64,000 bases of DNA from the NCBI RefSeq assembly GCF_001668615.1, contig NZ_LZMC01000055.1, positions 1-64,000 on the forward strand, written 5' to 3'. Position 1 is the first letter of the stretch; each line of letters opens with the position of its first letter. Below are positions 33,673 through 43,253 of the stretch, one piece after another. Below the pieces are notes generated by a model, which worked only from the letters and a program-made list of their open reading frames with translations, was not told the DNA's origin and searched no databases. The translations under genes were made by a program, and so were the position numbers. Source of the stretch: Mycobacterium sp. 1274761.0. Lineage in GTDB: Bacteria; Actinomycetota; Actinomycetes; Mycobacteriales; Mycobacteriaceae.

Positions 33673-33864
33673 TTACCGGCGGCGGCGCAGACCGGCGAGC
33701 CGCCGCACCGGCGACGGGGGCTCGGGCTCGCGTCGCGGATTTTCCCGGTCGAAATCGCGGATCATGTCGTCGATCCGGCGGTTCTCTTTGCGGAACCGGC
33801 ACACGAGCCACACGGCCGTCGCCAGCACCAGCGCGGCCAGGACGATCAATGCCAGCCAGTTCAT
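33673..33864 (-). CDS. Small single-pass membrane protein (Rv0979c-like)
   Basis: 63 residues: one N-terminal helix (WLALIVLAALVLATAVWLVC) and a strongly charged cytoplasmic tail ending in four Arg. It matches M. tuberculosis Rv0979c in size and location beside rpmF. The function is unknown. ATG at 33864 with a purine-rich upstream sequence. Confidence 0.75.
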   Translation of the reverse strand: MNWLALIVLAALVLATAVWLVCRFRKENRRIDDMIRDFDRENPRREPEPPSPVRRLAGLRRRR

Positions 33865-33985
33865 CTACCCCGAGCGTAGCCTCCGAACTGTGGTTTTAAG
33901 CGCTGATCATCCGCGCTGAGCGCGCCGTATAAGGCCGTCGCTGACGCGGGCACGGCACCTTGACGGCGGACCGGTGGTACCGGCT

Positions 33986-34001
33986 AACCTACCGGTTGGT
34001 T
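33986..34001. promoter_or_regulatory. 16-bp near-perfect palindrome before the acyl-CoA operon
   Basis: AACCTACCGGTTGGTT equals its reverse complement at 14 of 16 positions and ends 26 bp before the atuA-like start. A CCGGTGGTACCGG stretch lies just upstream. It looks like a repressor operator of TetR type for the six-gene operon; no regulator gene is adjacent. Confidence 0.55.
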
Positions 34002-34027
34002 GACGCGTTGATCGACGAGGAGGACGC

Positions 34028-35740
34028 GTGGTATCTACGGACAGGTCGTCGGTGGTCCGCGTCGGCAACTGCTCGGGTTTCTACGGTGACCGGCATTCGG
34101 CGATGCGTGAAATGCTGCTCGGCGGTGAACTGGATTACCTGACCGGCGACTATCTGGCCGAGTTGACCATGCTGATCCTGGCCCGCGACCGGGCCAAGTC
34201 CCCCGACCGTGGCTACGCGAAGACATTTTTGTCCCAGCTCGAGGAGTGTCTGGGCATCGCGCTGGACAGCGGCGTGCGCATTGTCGCCAACGCCGGCGGG
34301 CTGAATCCGGCGGGCTTGGCCGACGCCGTGCGGGCCCTCGCGACGCGACTCAGCCTCGACGCCAAGGTCGCCCACGTCGAGGGCGACGATCTGGTGGCCC
34401 GTGCCGACGAACTGGGATTCGCCGGCCCGCTGGCGGCCAACGCCTACCTGGGTGCATGGGGCATCGTCGACTGCCTGAACGGCGGCGCCGACGTCGTCGT
34501 CACCGGCCGGGTGACTGACGCGTCGGTCATCGTCGGTCCCGCTGCCGCGCACTTCGGTTGGGCCCGCGACGACTATGACCGCCTGGCCGGCGCGGTGGTG
34601 GCGGGTCACGTCATCGAATGCGGGGCGCAGGCCACGGGCGGCAACTACGCTTTCTTCACCGAAGTCCCCGACCTCACACACGCGGGTTTCCCGTTGGCCG
34701 AGATCTACGACAGCGGCGCGTCGGTGATCACCAAACACGCGGGCACCGGCGGCGTGGTCAGCGTCGACACCGTCACCGCACAACTGCTCTACGAGATCAC
34801 CGGCGCCCGGTACGCCAACCCCGACGTGACGGCGCGGATGGACAGCATCGAGCTTTCCCCCGATGGCGCCGACCGGGTGCGCATCGACGGTGTCACCGGC
34901 GAACCGCCCCCGCCGACGTTGAAGGTGTCGCTGAACAGCATCGGCGGCTTTCGCAACTCGATGACATTCGTGCTCACCGGCCTCGAGATCGACGCAAAAG
35001 CCGAGTTGGCGCGTCGACAGCTCGAATCGGGCCTCGCGGTCAAACCCGCCGAGATGGAGTGGACGCTGGCCCGCACCGATCACCAGGACGCCGACACTGA
35101 AGAGGCGGCGAGCGCCCTGTTGCACTGCGTGGTGCGCGACCCGGACCCGGACAACGTCGGCCGTCAATTCTCTTCTGCCGCAGTCGAGTTGGCGCTCGCC
35201 AGCTATCCGGGCTTCACCACCACCGCTCCGCCGGGCGCCGGGCAGGTGTATGGCGTATTCACCGCAGGCTACGTCGATGCGACGGAAGTGCCACATGTCG
35301 CCGTGCATGCCGGCGGCACCCGCACAAGCATTCCCGCCGCTACCGAAACCAAGGCGCTCGAGCCCGTCGCATCATTCGACCTACCCGATCCCCTGCCGAC
35401 CGGACCGACGCAACGCGTGCCGTTGGGACGCATCGCCGGCGCACGCAGCGGCGACAAGGGTGGCAGTGCCAACGTCGGCGTGTGGGTACGCACCACCGAC
35501 CAATGGCGGTGGCTGTCACACGCTCTCACAGTCGACAAGCTGCGCGAATTGCTCCCGGAAACAGCCGATCTCGACATCGAACGGCATCTCCTACCCAACC
35601 TGCGTGCCGTGAACTTCGTCATCGAAGGCATCCTCGGTCAGGGTGTGGCCTATCAGGCCCGCTTCGATCCGCAGGCCAAAGGCCTCGGCGAATGGCTGCG
35701 CAGCCGCTATATCGATATTCCCGAAAGGCTTCTGGCATGA
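34028..35740 (+). CDS. AtuA-like acyclic terpene utilization / DUF1446 protein
   Basis: 570 residues from GTG 34028 with GAGGAGG upstream. VRVGNCSGFYGDRHSAMREML, DYLTGDYLAELTM, GVRIVANAGGLNP and GADVVVTGRVTDAS are the AtuA (DUF1446) signature. A C-terminal ~110-residue domain (VPLGRIAGARSGDKGGSANVGV) is the usual companion. AtuA takes part in degrading citronellol/geraniol-type acyclic terpenes in Pseudomonas; its exact reaction is not settled. It heads an operon of acyl-CoA dehydrogenases, a carboxylase and a hydratase, and overlaps fadE13 by 4 bp. It corresponds to Rv0976c. Confidence 0.87.
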   Translation: MVSTDRSSVVRVGNCSGFYGDRHSAMREMLLGGELDYLTGDYLAELTMLILARDRAKSPDRGYAKTFLSQLEECLGIALDSGVRIVANAGGLNPAGLADAVRALATRLSLDAKVAHVEGDDLVARADELGFAGPLAANAYLGAWGIVDCLNGGADVVVTGRVTDASVIVGPAAAHFGWARDDYDRLAGAVVAGHVIECGAQATGGNYAFFTEVPDLTHAGFPLAEIYDSGASVITKHAGTGGVVSVDTVTAQLLYEITGARYANPDVTARMDSIELSPDGADRVRIDGVTGEPPPPTLKVSLNSIGGFRNSMTFVLTGLEIDAKAELARRQLESGLAVKPAEMEWTLARTDHQDADTEEAASALLHCVVRDPDPDNVGRQFSSAAVELALASYPGFTTTAPPGAGQVYGVFTAGYVDATEVPHVAVHAGGTRTSIPAATETKALEPVASFDLPDPLPTGPTQRVPLGRIAGARSGDKGGSANVGVWVRTTDQWRWLSHALTVDKLRELLPETADLDIERHLLPNLRAVNFVIEGILGQGVAYQARFDPQAKGLGEWLRSRYIDIPERLLA

Positions 35741-36888
35741 GCAGCATCTGGCACACCCCCGAACGCGACGAGCTGCGAAAGACGGTGCGCGCGTTCGCCG
35801 AACGCGAGGTCCTGCCTCACGTCGACGAATGGGAGCACTCGGGCATGCTGCCGCGTGAACTCCACCGCAAGGCTGCCGAGGCCGGCCTGCTGGGGGCGGG
35901 ATTCCCCGAAGCAGTGGGCGGCGGCGGAGGTGACGGCGCCGACGCCGCGATCATCTGCGAAGAGATGCACTACGCCGGAGCGCCTGGCGGAGTGTTCGCG
36001 TCGCTGTTCACCTGCGGCATCGCCGTACCGCACATGATCGCGTCGGGTGATCAGCGGTTGATCGACACCTACGTGCGGCCGACGTTGAGCGGCCACAAGA
36101 TCGGGTCGCTGGCGATCACCGAACCCGGCGGCGGCTCGGACGTCGGACATCTCACCACCAAGGCCACCCGGGACGGCGACCACTACATCCTCAACGGTGC
36201 CAAGACCTACATCACCTCCGGCGTTCGCGCCGACTATGTCGTCACCGCCGCGCGCACCGGCGGCCCGGGCGCGGCGGGAGTGTCGTTGATCGTCGTCGAC
36301 AAGGACACACCGGGCTTCGAGGTCTCCCGCAAGCTCGACAAGATGGGTTGGCGCTCGTCCGATACCGCCGAGCTGTCCTATACCGACGTCCGCGTGCCGG
36401 TCGCCAACCTGGTCGGCGCCGAAAACACCGGCTTCCTTCAGATCGCCGGCGCATTCGTGTCCGAACGAATCGGCCTCGCCGCGCAGGCGTATTCGAGTGC
36501 CCAGCGGTGCCTTGACCTGACCGTCGAGTGGTGCCGTAACCGCGAGACGTTCGGCAAGCCGCTGATCGCCCGGCAGTCCGTGCAGAACACGTTGGCGGAA
36601 ATGGCGCGGCGCATCGACGTCGCCCGCGTTTACACCCACAGCCTCGTCGAACGGCAACTCGCCGGTGAGTCAAACCTGATCACTGAGGTGTGCTTCGCCA
36701 AGAACACCGCCGTCGAGGCAGGCGAATGGGTCGCCAACCAGGCGGTGCAACTGTTCGGCGGCATGGGGTACATGGCCGAATCCGAGGTCGAACGGCAGTA
36801 TCGCGATATGCGCATTCTCGGAATCGGCGGCGGCACAACCGAAATTCTCACCGCGCTGGCGGCAAAGTCGCTGGGATACCAGTCATGA
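35737..36888 (+). CDS. fadE13: Acyl-CoA dehydrogenase FadE13
   Basis: 383 residues from ATG 35737, which overlaps the atuA-like stop (ATGA). Family motifs are AITEPGGGSDV (FAD contact), YITSGVRADYVVTAARTG, and the C-terminal QLFGGMGYMAESEVERQYRDMRILGIGGGTTEIL. It oxidises an acyl-CoA at the alpha-beta bond, passing electrons to ETF. The order matches M. tuberculosis fadE13 (Rv0975c). In a terpene or leucine-type pathway it would act on a branched acyl-CoA before the carboxylase; that is inferred from context. Confidence 0.92.
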   Translation: MSSIWHTPERDELRKTVRAFAEREVLPHVDEWEHSGMLPRELHRKAAEAGLLGAGFPEAVGGGGGDGADAAIICEEMHYAGAPGGVFASLFTCGIAVPHMIASGDQRLIDTYVRPTLSGHKIGSLAITEPGGGSDVGHLTTKATRDGDHYILNGAKTYITSGVRADYVVTAARTGGPGAAGVSLIVVDKDTPGFEVSRKLDKMGWRSSDTAELSYTDVRVPVANLVGAENTGFLQIAGAFVSERIGLAAQAYSSAQRCLDLTVEWCRNRETFGKPLIARQSVQNTLAEMARRIDVARVYTHSLVERQLAGESNLITEVCFAKNTAVEAGEWVANQAVQLFGGMGYMAESEVERQYRDMRILGIGGGTTEILTALAAKSLGYQS

Positions 36889-38480
36889 CGACACTGGCGT
36901 CGACCTTGGATTCGCGTTCCTCCGCCTACGCCGAAGCGGCCGAGGCAATGGCGGTCAAGCTCGCCGAGCTCGACGCCGAGCACGCCAAGGCCCTGGCCGG
37001 TGGCGGCGAGAAGTACGTCAAGCGTCATCACGACCGCGGCAAGATGACCCCGCGCGAACGCATCGAAATGCTGGTCGATCCGGATTCGCCGTTCCTCGAG
37101 CTGAGTCCGCTGGCCGCATGGGGCAGTCAGTACACCCTCGGGGCGAGCGTGGTGACCGGTATCGGCGTCGTCGAGGGCGTCGAGTGCGTTCTGGTGGCCA
37201 ACGACCCGACGGTCAAGGGCGGCACCAGTAATCCGTGGACGCTCAAGAAGACGTTGCGAGCCAACCAGATCGCGTTCGAGAACCGGTTGCCGGTGATCTC
37301 GCTGGTGGAGTCCGGGGGTGCCGACCTGCCCACGCAGAAGGAGATCTTCATCCCCGGCGGCCAGTTGTTCCGCGACCTCACGCGGCTCTCGGCTGCCGGC
37401 ATCCCGACCATCTCGCTGGTGTTCGGCAACTCCACCGCGGGCGGCGCCTACATCCCGGGCATGTCCGATCACGTCGTGATGATCAAGGAGCGCTCGAAGG
37501 TCTTCCTGGCCGGGCCTCCGCTGGTGAAGATGGCGACCGGCGAGGAGTCCGACGACGAATCGCTGGGCGGCGCCGAAATGCACGCCCGCACATCGGGTCT
37601 CGCCGACTACTACGCCGTCGACGAGCTCGACGCCATCCGGATCGGCCGTCGCGTCGTCGCCCGGCTCAACTGGCACAAGCAGGGTCCTGCCCCGACGGCG
37701 GTCAGCGAGCCCCGCTACGACGCCGAGGAACTCCTCGGCATTGTGCCGTCGGATCTGCGCATCCCCTTCGACCCACGCGACGTGATAGCACGCATCGTCG
37801 ACGGCTCGGACTTCGACGAGTTCAAACCGCTCTACGGGTCTTCGCTGGTGACCGGGTGGGCGAACCTGTACGGCTATCCCATCGGCATCCTGGCTAACCA
37901 CCGCGGCGTGCTGTTCAGCGAGGAGTCACAAAAGGCCACCCAGTTCATCCAGCTCGCCAACCGCGCCGACACACCGTTGCTGTTCCTGCACAACACAACC
38001 GGATACATGGTCGGCAAGAAGTACGAGGAAGGCGGGATGATCAAGCACGGCTCGATGATGATCAACGCCGTATCGAACTCGACCGTTCCGCATATTTCGC
38101 TGCTGATCGGCGCCTCTTACGGCGCCGGGCATTACGGCATGTGCGGACGCGCCTACAACCCGCGCTTCCTGTTCGCTTGGCCCAGCGCCAAATCCGCGGT
38201 GATGGGCGGCGCGCAGCTGGCCGGCGTTTTGTCGATTGTCAGCAGGGCAGCCGCCGAGGCCCGCGGGCAGCAGGTGGACGAGGAGGCCGACGCCGCCATG
38301 CGCGCCGCGGTGGAAGGCCAGATCGAGGCGGAGTCGCTGCCCATGGTGTTGTCGGGAATGCTCTACGACGACGGCGTCATCGATCCGCGGGACACCCGGA
38401 CAGTGCTCGGAATGTGTTTGTCCGCCATCGCCACTGGCCCGATCAAGGGGACGTCGAATTTCGGCGTCTTCAGGATGTGA
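36885..38480 (+). CDS. accD2: Acyl-CoA carboxylase carboxyltransferase subunit AccD2
   Basis: 531 residues from ATG 36885, overlapping the fadE13 stop by 4 bp. Carboxyltransferase motifs include SLVESGGADLPTQKE, GIPTISLVFGNSTAGGAYIPGMSDHVV and LIGASYGAGHYGMCGRAYNPRF. The fold resembles the beta subunit of methylcrotonyl-CoA/geranyl-CoA carboxylase. It transfers CO2 from biotin on AccA2 to an acyl-CoA. Its pairing with accA2 directly downstream (GTGA overlap) and the atuA-like gene favour a methylcrotonyl/geranyl-type substrate, as inference. Confidence 0.93.
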   Translation: MTTLASTLDSRSSAYAEAAEAMAVKLAELDAEHAKALAGGGEKYVKRHHDRGKMTPRERIEMLVDPDSPFLELSPLAAWGSQYTLGASVVTGIGVVEGVECVLVANDPTVKGGTSNPWTLKKTLRANQIAFENRLPVISLVESGGADLPTQKEIFIPGGQLFRDLTRLSAAGIPTISLVFGNSTAGGAYIPGMSDHVVMIKERSKVFLAGPPLVKMATGEESDDESLGGAEMHARTSGLADYYAVDELDAIRIGRRVVARLNWHKQGPAPTAVSEPRYDAEELLGIVPSDLRIPFDPRDVIARIVDGSDFDEFKPLYGSSLVTGWANLYGYPIGILANHRGVLFSEESQKATQFIQLANRADTPLLFLHNTTGYMVGKKYEEGGMIKHGSMMINAVSNSTVPHISLLIGASYGAGHYGMCGRAYNPRFLFAWPSAKSAVMGGAQLAGVLSIVSRAAAEARGQQVDEEADAAMRAAVEGQIEAESLPMVLSGMLYDDGVIDPRDTRTVLGMCLSAIATGPIKGTSNFGVFRM

Positions 38481-38485
38481 CTCGC

Positions 38486-40483
38486 ATGATCACTCGAGTT
38501 CTGGTCGCAAACCGGGGAGAGATCGCCCGCCGGGTGTTCGCCACCTGCCGTCGTCTCGGAATCGGCACGGTGGCCGTCTACACCGACCCCGACGCCGGCG
38601 CACCGCACGTCGCAGAGGCCGACGCAAGGGTGCGCCTCGACGGCCGCAACGGCTACTTGGACGCCCAGCAGCTGATCGCGGCGGCTCAGGCGGCAGGCGC
38701 CGACGCGATCCATCCCGGTTACGGATTCCTCTCCGAGAACGCTGATTTCACGTCTTCGGTGTTGGACGCGGGCTTGACGTGGATTGGGCCGCCGGTCGCG
38801 GCGGTGGCGGCCATGGGGTCCAAGATCGAGGCCAAGAAGATGATGGCTGCCGCGGGTGTTCCCGTGCTGGACGAGCTCGATCCGGACGCCGTCACGGCCG
38901 ACCAGCTGCCCGTACTGATCAAGGCGTCAGCGGGTGGCGGCGGCCGGGGCATGCGCGTCGTACGCGAACTGTCGGAATTGCCTGCGCAAGTGGAGGCTGC
39001 TCGGCGCGAGGCGCAGTCGGCGTTCGGTGATCCGACGGTGTTCTGCGAGCGCTATCTGGCCAGCGGCCACCACGTGGAGGTTCAGGTGCTCGCCGATGAG
39101 CACGGCACCGTATGGGCGGTCGGCGAACGCGAATGCTCGATCCAGCGCCGCCACCAGAAGATCATCGAAGAGGCGCCGTCGCCGCTCGTCGAACGCGTTA
39201 CCGGCATGCGGGACAAGTTGTTCGACGCGGCACGGTTGGCGGCGAACGCTATCGGCTACACCGGCGCAGGCACGGTCGAGTTCATGGCCTCCGGCTCGGA
39301 CGACGGGGCTGGTGACTTCTTCTTCCTCGAAATGAACACCCGCCTTCAGGTCGAGCACCCCGTCACCGAGCTCACCACCGGGCTGGACCTCGTCGCGCTG
39401 CAGATACTCGTCGCCGACGGCGGCAGGCTGGAACCGGAGTCGCCGTTGTCACGCGGCTACTCAATCGAGGCGCGACTGTATGCCGAGGATCCCGCCAGGG
39501 GCTGGCAACCGCAGGCCGGACCGGTGCATCGTTTCGATGTACGTGATGCCACAACGTCTTTCGGGCTGATCGACGGCCTGGGCGTGCGGGTGGATACCGG
39601 CGTCGAGGACGGTTCTGAGGTGTCGGTGTTCTATGACCCGATGCTGGCCAAGATCATCTCTTACGCGCCCGGTCGACGACAGGCGGCTGCCCTATTGGCT
39701 GATTCGCTCGCGCGCACCGCTATTCACGGTGTGCGCACCAATCGCGACCTTTTGGTCAACGTGCTGCGCCATCCCGCCTTCCTCGACGGCGCCACCGATA
39801 CGGGGTTCTTCGATACCCACGGCTTGGCTGAGTTGGCCATGCCGCTGGCCGGTGCGCGCGCGTTCGAGTTGTCGGCGCTGGCCGCGGCGCTGGCGGATGC
39901 CGCTGAGAACCGACGTACGGCGAAGGTTTCCGCGGCGGCGCCCAGCGGTTGGCGCAACGTGGCGTCGACATTTCAGACGAAGTCGTTCGGCACCATCGGT
40001 GGCGAGACCCATGAGGTCCGGTATCGCTTCACGCGCAACGGCATCGAGGTGCCAGGACTCGACGGGGTGCGGCTGGTGTCGTCGTCGCCCGGACACGTGG
40101 TGATTACCGTTGACGGCGTCGACCGGCCGTTTGCCGTCTCTCGCTACGGCCCAGATTCTCAGGATGTCTTCGTCGACTCCCCTTTGGGCCCAGTGCAACT
40201 CACGGCGCTGCCGCGGTTCCCCGACCCGGCCGCTGCGCTCGCGCATGGCTCACTGTTGGCCCCGATGCCGGGTTCGGTGTTGCGCGTCGGCGGCGCGGTG
40301 GGTGACACCGTCACCGCCGGCCAGCCATTGATCTGGATGGAAGCAATGAAGATGGAGCACACCGTGGCCGCGCCGGGCGATGGCGTGCTCGTCGAACTCA
40401 ACGTTGAGCCCGGCCAACAAGTAGACGTCGGCATGCAACTAGCACGAGTACTCGACCGTGTAGACGATCCTCAAGGAGATTGA
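38486..40483 (+). CDS. accA2: Biotin carboxylase/BCCP alpha subunit AccA2
   Basis: 665 residues from ATG 38486 (GTG 38477, overlapping the accD2 stop, is an alternative). Biotin carboxylase N-terminus (MITRVLVANRGEIARRVFATCR), an ATP-grasp domain with KASAGGGGRGMR, and FLEMNTRLQVEHPVTE. The C-terminal biotinyl domain carries EAMKMEH, whose Lys takes biotin. It carboxylates biotin with ATP and bicarbonate for transfer by AccD2. It corresponds to Rv0973c. Confidence 0.95.
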   Translation: MITRVLVANRGEIARRVFATCRRLGIGTVAVYTDPDAGAPHVAEADARVRLDGRNGYLDAQQLIAAAQAAGADAIHPGYGFLSENADFTSSVLDAGLTWIGPPVAAVAAMGSKIEAKKMMAAAGVPVLDELDPDAVTADQLPVLIKASAGGGGRGMRVVRELSELPAQVEAARREAQSAFGDPTVFCERYLASGHHVEVQVLADEHGTVWAVGERECSIQRRHQKIIEEAPSPLVERVTGMRDKLFDAARLAANAIGYTGAGTVEFMASGSDDGAGDFFFLEMNTRLQVEHPVTELTTGLDLVALQILVADGGRLEPESPLSRGYSIEARLYAEDPARGWQPQAGPVHRFDVRDATTSFGLIDGLGVRVDTGVEDGSEVSVFYDPMLAKIISYAPGRRQAAALLADSLARTAIHGVRTNRDLLVNVLRHPAFLDGATDTGFFDTHGLAELAMPLAGARAFELSALAAALADAAENRRTAKVSAAAPSGWRNVASTFQTKSFGTIGGETHEVRYRFTRNGIEVPGLDGVRLVSSSPGHVVITVDGVDRPFAVSRYGPDSQDVFVDSPLGPVQLTALPRFPDPAAALAHGSLLAPMPGSVLRVGGAVGDTVTAGQPLIWMEAMKMEHTVAAPGDGVLVELNVEPGQQVDVGMQLARVLDRVDDPQGD

Positions 40484-40485
40484 CA

Positions 40486-41646
40486 GTGCAAGGGTTCATC
40501 GAGGGCGAGGAGCGCCAGGCGCTCCGAAAGGCCGTGGCCGCTATGGCCGCGGAGTACGGCCAGGACTATTACCTGGAGAAGGCGCGGTCCGGCCAGCATA
40601 CCGACGAATTGTGGGAAGCCGCAGGCAAGCTCGGCTTCATCGGAGTGAACCTGCCGGAGGAGTACGGCGGTGGCGGAGCAGGCATGTACGAGCTGTCCAT
40701 CGTCATGGAGGAGATGTCGGCTGCTGGCTGCCCCCTGCTGCTGATGGTGGTCTCCCCCGCGATCAACGGCACGATCATCAGCAAGTTCGGCACCGAGGAG
40801 CAGAAGCGTCGGTGGTTGCCCGGTATCGCAGACGGGTCGATCACGATGGCGTTCGCGATCACCGAGCCCGATGCGGGCTCGAACTCGCATCGCATCACAA
40901 CGACCGCCCGCCGCGACGGCAGCGACTGGATCCTCAACGGCCAGAAGGTTTTCATCTCCGGGGTTGATCAGGCGCAGGCGGTGCTGGTGGTTGGCCGCAC
41001 AGAAGACCATAAAACGGGCAATCTCAAACCGGCGCTGTTCATCGTGCCCGCCGACACCCCGGGCTTCACGTGGACGAAGATCGACATGGAGATCGTCAGC
41101 CCGGAAAGCCAGTTTCACGTATTCCTCGATGACGTCAGGCTGCCGTCGGACGCACTTGTCGGCTCGGAGGACGCCGCCATTGCCCAACTGTTCGCCGGGC
41201 TGAACCCCGAGCGAATCATGGGTGCGGCCAGTGCGGTCGGCATGGGCAGGTTCGCGATCAACAAGGCGGTCGATTACGTCAAGACGCGTCAGGTGTGGAA
41301 GACGCCGATCGGAGCACACCAAGGGTTGTCGCATCCGTTGGCGCAGAACCACATCGAGATCGAGCTCGCTAAGCTGATGATGCAAAAGGCCGCGACGCTG
41401 TACGACAGCGGCGACGACGTGGGCGCGGCCGAGGCTGCGAACATGGCCAAGTATGCGGCGGGCGAGGCGTCGGTGCGCGCGGTCGACCAGGCGGTGCAGT
41501 CGCTCGGTGGTAACGGGTTGACCAAGGAGTACGGCATCGCTGCCGCGGTGACCGCCTCGAAGCTGGCCCGCATCGCGCCGGTCAGCCGTGAAATGGTGCT
41601 CAACTTCGTAGCGCAGACCTCGTTGGGTCTGCCACGCTCGTATTGA
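40486..41646 (+). CDS. fadE12: Acyl-CoA dehydrogenase FadE12
   Basis: 386 residues from GTG 40486, with AAGGAG seven bases upstream; the TTG at 40480 would overlap accA2. Motifs are AFAITEPDAGSNSHRITTTA, WILNGQKVFISG, NPERIMGAASAVGMGRFAI and VQSLGGNGLTKEYG. It is a second acyl-CoA dehydrogenase of the operon, likely working on a different intermediate from FadE13. It overlaps the next start by one base. Confidence 0.93.
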   Translation: MQGFIEGEERQALRKAVAAMAAEYGQDYYLEKARSGQHTDELWEAAGKLGFIGVNLPEEYGGGGAGMYELSIVMEEMSAAGCPLLLMVVSPAINGTIISKFGTEEQKRRWLPGIADGSITMAFAITEPDAGSNSHRITTTARRDGSDWILNGQKVFISGVDQAQAVLVVGRTEDHKTGNLKPALFIVPADTPGFTWTKIDMEIVSPESQFHVFLDDVRLPSDALVGSEDAAIAQLFAGLNPERIMGAASAVGMGRFAINKAVDYVKTRQVWKTPIGAHQGLSHPLAQNHIEIELAKLMMQKAATLYDSGDDVGAAEAANMAKYAAGEASVRAVDQAVQSLGGNGLTKEYGIAAAVTASKLARIAPVSREMVLNFVAQTSLGLPRSY

Positions 41647-42428
41647 TGAGCACGCTGGTCCATTACGCCGTCGACGGTGCCGTCGCGCGGCTCACGCTGG
41701 ATTCACCGCACAATCGCAACGCATTGAGTTCGACTCTGGTCGACCAGTTACGCCAGGGACTGTGCGACGCGTCGGACGATTCGTCGGTGCGGGCGGTAGT
41801 GCTGGGCCATACAGGGGGGACGTTCTGCGCGGGCGCCGACCTGTCAGAGTCTTCGGCGGCAAGCGGTGGCGACCCGGCCGAGACCCTCGCCGCCAATGCG
41901 CGACAGCTGGTGTCGGTACTCCGCGCGATCCTCGAGATGCCGCAACCCGTGATCGGCGCGATTGACGGGCATGTCCGAGCCGGCGGCCTGGGGCTCGTCG
42001 GGGCGTGCGACATCGTGGTGGCCGGACGCAACAGCACGTTCGCGCTCACCGAGGCCCGCATCGGGGTGGCGCCGTCGATCATCTCGCTGACGCTGCTGCC
42101 GAAGATGTCGGCGCGAGCCGCTGGGCGCTACTTCGTCACCGGGGAGAAATTCGGCGCCGAGGAAGCCGCTGAGATCGGCCTGGTGACGATTGCGGCCGAC
42201 GACATCGACGTCGCGGTCTCGGAGTTGACGGAGCAGATCGCGAAGGGCTCGCCGCAGGGTCTCGCGGCATCGAAGGCATTGACAACGGCTTCGGTATTGA
42301 ATGCATTTAATGACCGCGCCGAGGCCCTGACCAGGCAATCTGCTGAACTTTTTGTCTCCGACGAGGCCCGCGAGGGGATGCTCGCCTTTCTGCAGAAGCG
42401 GCCGCCGAGCTGGCTTTCTAGCAACTGA
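41646..42428 (+). CDS. echA7: Enoyl-CoA hydratase EchA7
   Basis: 260 residues of the crotonase family: LDSPHNRNALSSTLVDQLRQGL, the oxyanion-hole segment GTFCAGADLSE, and IDGHVRAGGLGLVGACDIVVAG with the second oxyanion residues. In this operon it would hydrate an unsaturated, possibly methylglutaconyl-type CoA. ATG 41646 overlaps the fadE12 stop. It is the last gene of the operon and corresponds to Rv0971c. Confidence 0.93.
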   Translation: MSTLVHYAVDGAVARLTLDSPHNRNALSSTLVDQLRQGLCDASDDSSVRAVVLGHTGGTFCAGADLSESSAASGGDPAETLAANARQLVSVLRAILEMPQPVIGAIDGHVRAGGLGLVGACDIVVAGRNSTFALTEARIGVAPSIISLTLLPKMSARAAGRYFVTGEKFGAEEAAEIGLVTIAADDIDVAVSELTEQIAKGSPQGLAASKALTTASVLNAFNDRAEALTRQSAELFVSDEAREGMLAFLQKRPPSWLSSN

Positions 42429-42820
42429 CGAGCGGCCTTCTACGGCAAAGCAAGTTTGCCAGCGGTATCGCTAGGGGTCGTCGGCACGGGTGGCGCAGCG
42501 GCCTTCGCATGCCATCGACATCCGTTTAAGTACCAACACAACGGCCGGTATTGGACGGTTGTCGATTATTCAGCCCAGACCGTCGGCGATGCTCAATTTG
42601 AATGGGCGTTCACCTGCATGTTTTACGGGTTCGCGCGGATTTCAGGGGCCAGCAAACCAAGTTTGCTGGATCGTTTCAGACAGCTTCTGGGCGAGCGGAA
42701 CGCGCTGACGTCGGAGATAATAAGGCAGCACTTGCGCAATGTCGTTGATCATGGGCTATATTGTGTTAACTGAGCGGCGAGCAACGGCAGACCGATCAAG
42801 ACTTCAAACAGGGAGAAAGA
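42429..42820 (+). other. 392-bp gap with a doubtful 105-codon frame
   Basis: A frame from 42456 to 42773 is open, but its codon third positions are not GC-biased like its neighbours and it has no Shine-Dalgarno. The first part (VVGTGGAAAFACHRHPFKYQHNGRYW) looks unlike a known family. The stretch is AT-richer than surrounding genes and could be a decayed gene or a regulatory leader for the secreted protein gene at 42821. Confidence 0.3.
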
Positions 42821-43180
42821 ATGAAGATCAAGTCCATCGCGGCCGTTGGCGCCATGGGACTCGGCTTGGGCGTCGCCAGCTTCATCGCCGGCACTGGCAC
42901 CGCATCGGCCGACCAGTGCGGCACGCCACCCTTCGGGCTGCATCCGGCCAATATCGCGTGCGTGACCAACGCGGAAGTCGGGGACTTCTTGCGGACCACC
43001 AGCCCGCAGTACAACATCGATGTCTTCCTGCACGGTCAGAACGAAACAGCGGGCGACCCCTCGACGAACAACGGACTTGGCATCCTCGACCAGCCGAAGA
43101 CGTTCGTAGATAGCGTCGGAGAATTCTTGGGCGGACCGAAGGCTCCGGACCCAGCACCTGAGTCCGGAAGCGGCTTCTAA
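42821..43180 (+). CDS. Small secreted protein
   Basis: 119 residues. Signal peptide MKIKSIAAVGAMGLGLGVASFIAG...TASA, then a mature ~85-residue protein with two Cys close to the start (DQCGTPPFGLHPANIACV) and a Pro/Gly/Ser-rich tail. ATG follows a GGGAGAAAGA ribosome binding site. No family is recognised; it resembles other exported mycobacterial proteins of unknown function. A strong terminator follows. Confidence 0.85.
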   Translation: MKIKSIAAVGAMGLGLGVASFIAGTGTASADQCGTPPFGLHPANIACVTNAEVGDFLRTTSPQYNIDVFLHGQNETAGDPSTNNGLGILDQPKTFVDSVGEFLGGPKAPDPAPESGSGF

Positions 43181-43194
43181 GCTTCGTCAAGTCA

Positions 43195-43225
43195 ACGGGC
43201 ACTTGCGCACAGCGCAGGTGCCCGT
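43195..43225 (+). terminator. Rho-independent terminator after the secreted protein gene
   Basis: ACGGGCACTTGCGC and GCGCAGGTGCCCGT form a 14-position stem with one mismatch and a three-base loop, followed by TTTGCTTTT on the + strand. Confidence 0.88.
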
Positions 43226-43253
43226 TTGCTTTTGCGCGTAGGCTCGCTTTTCG

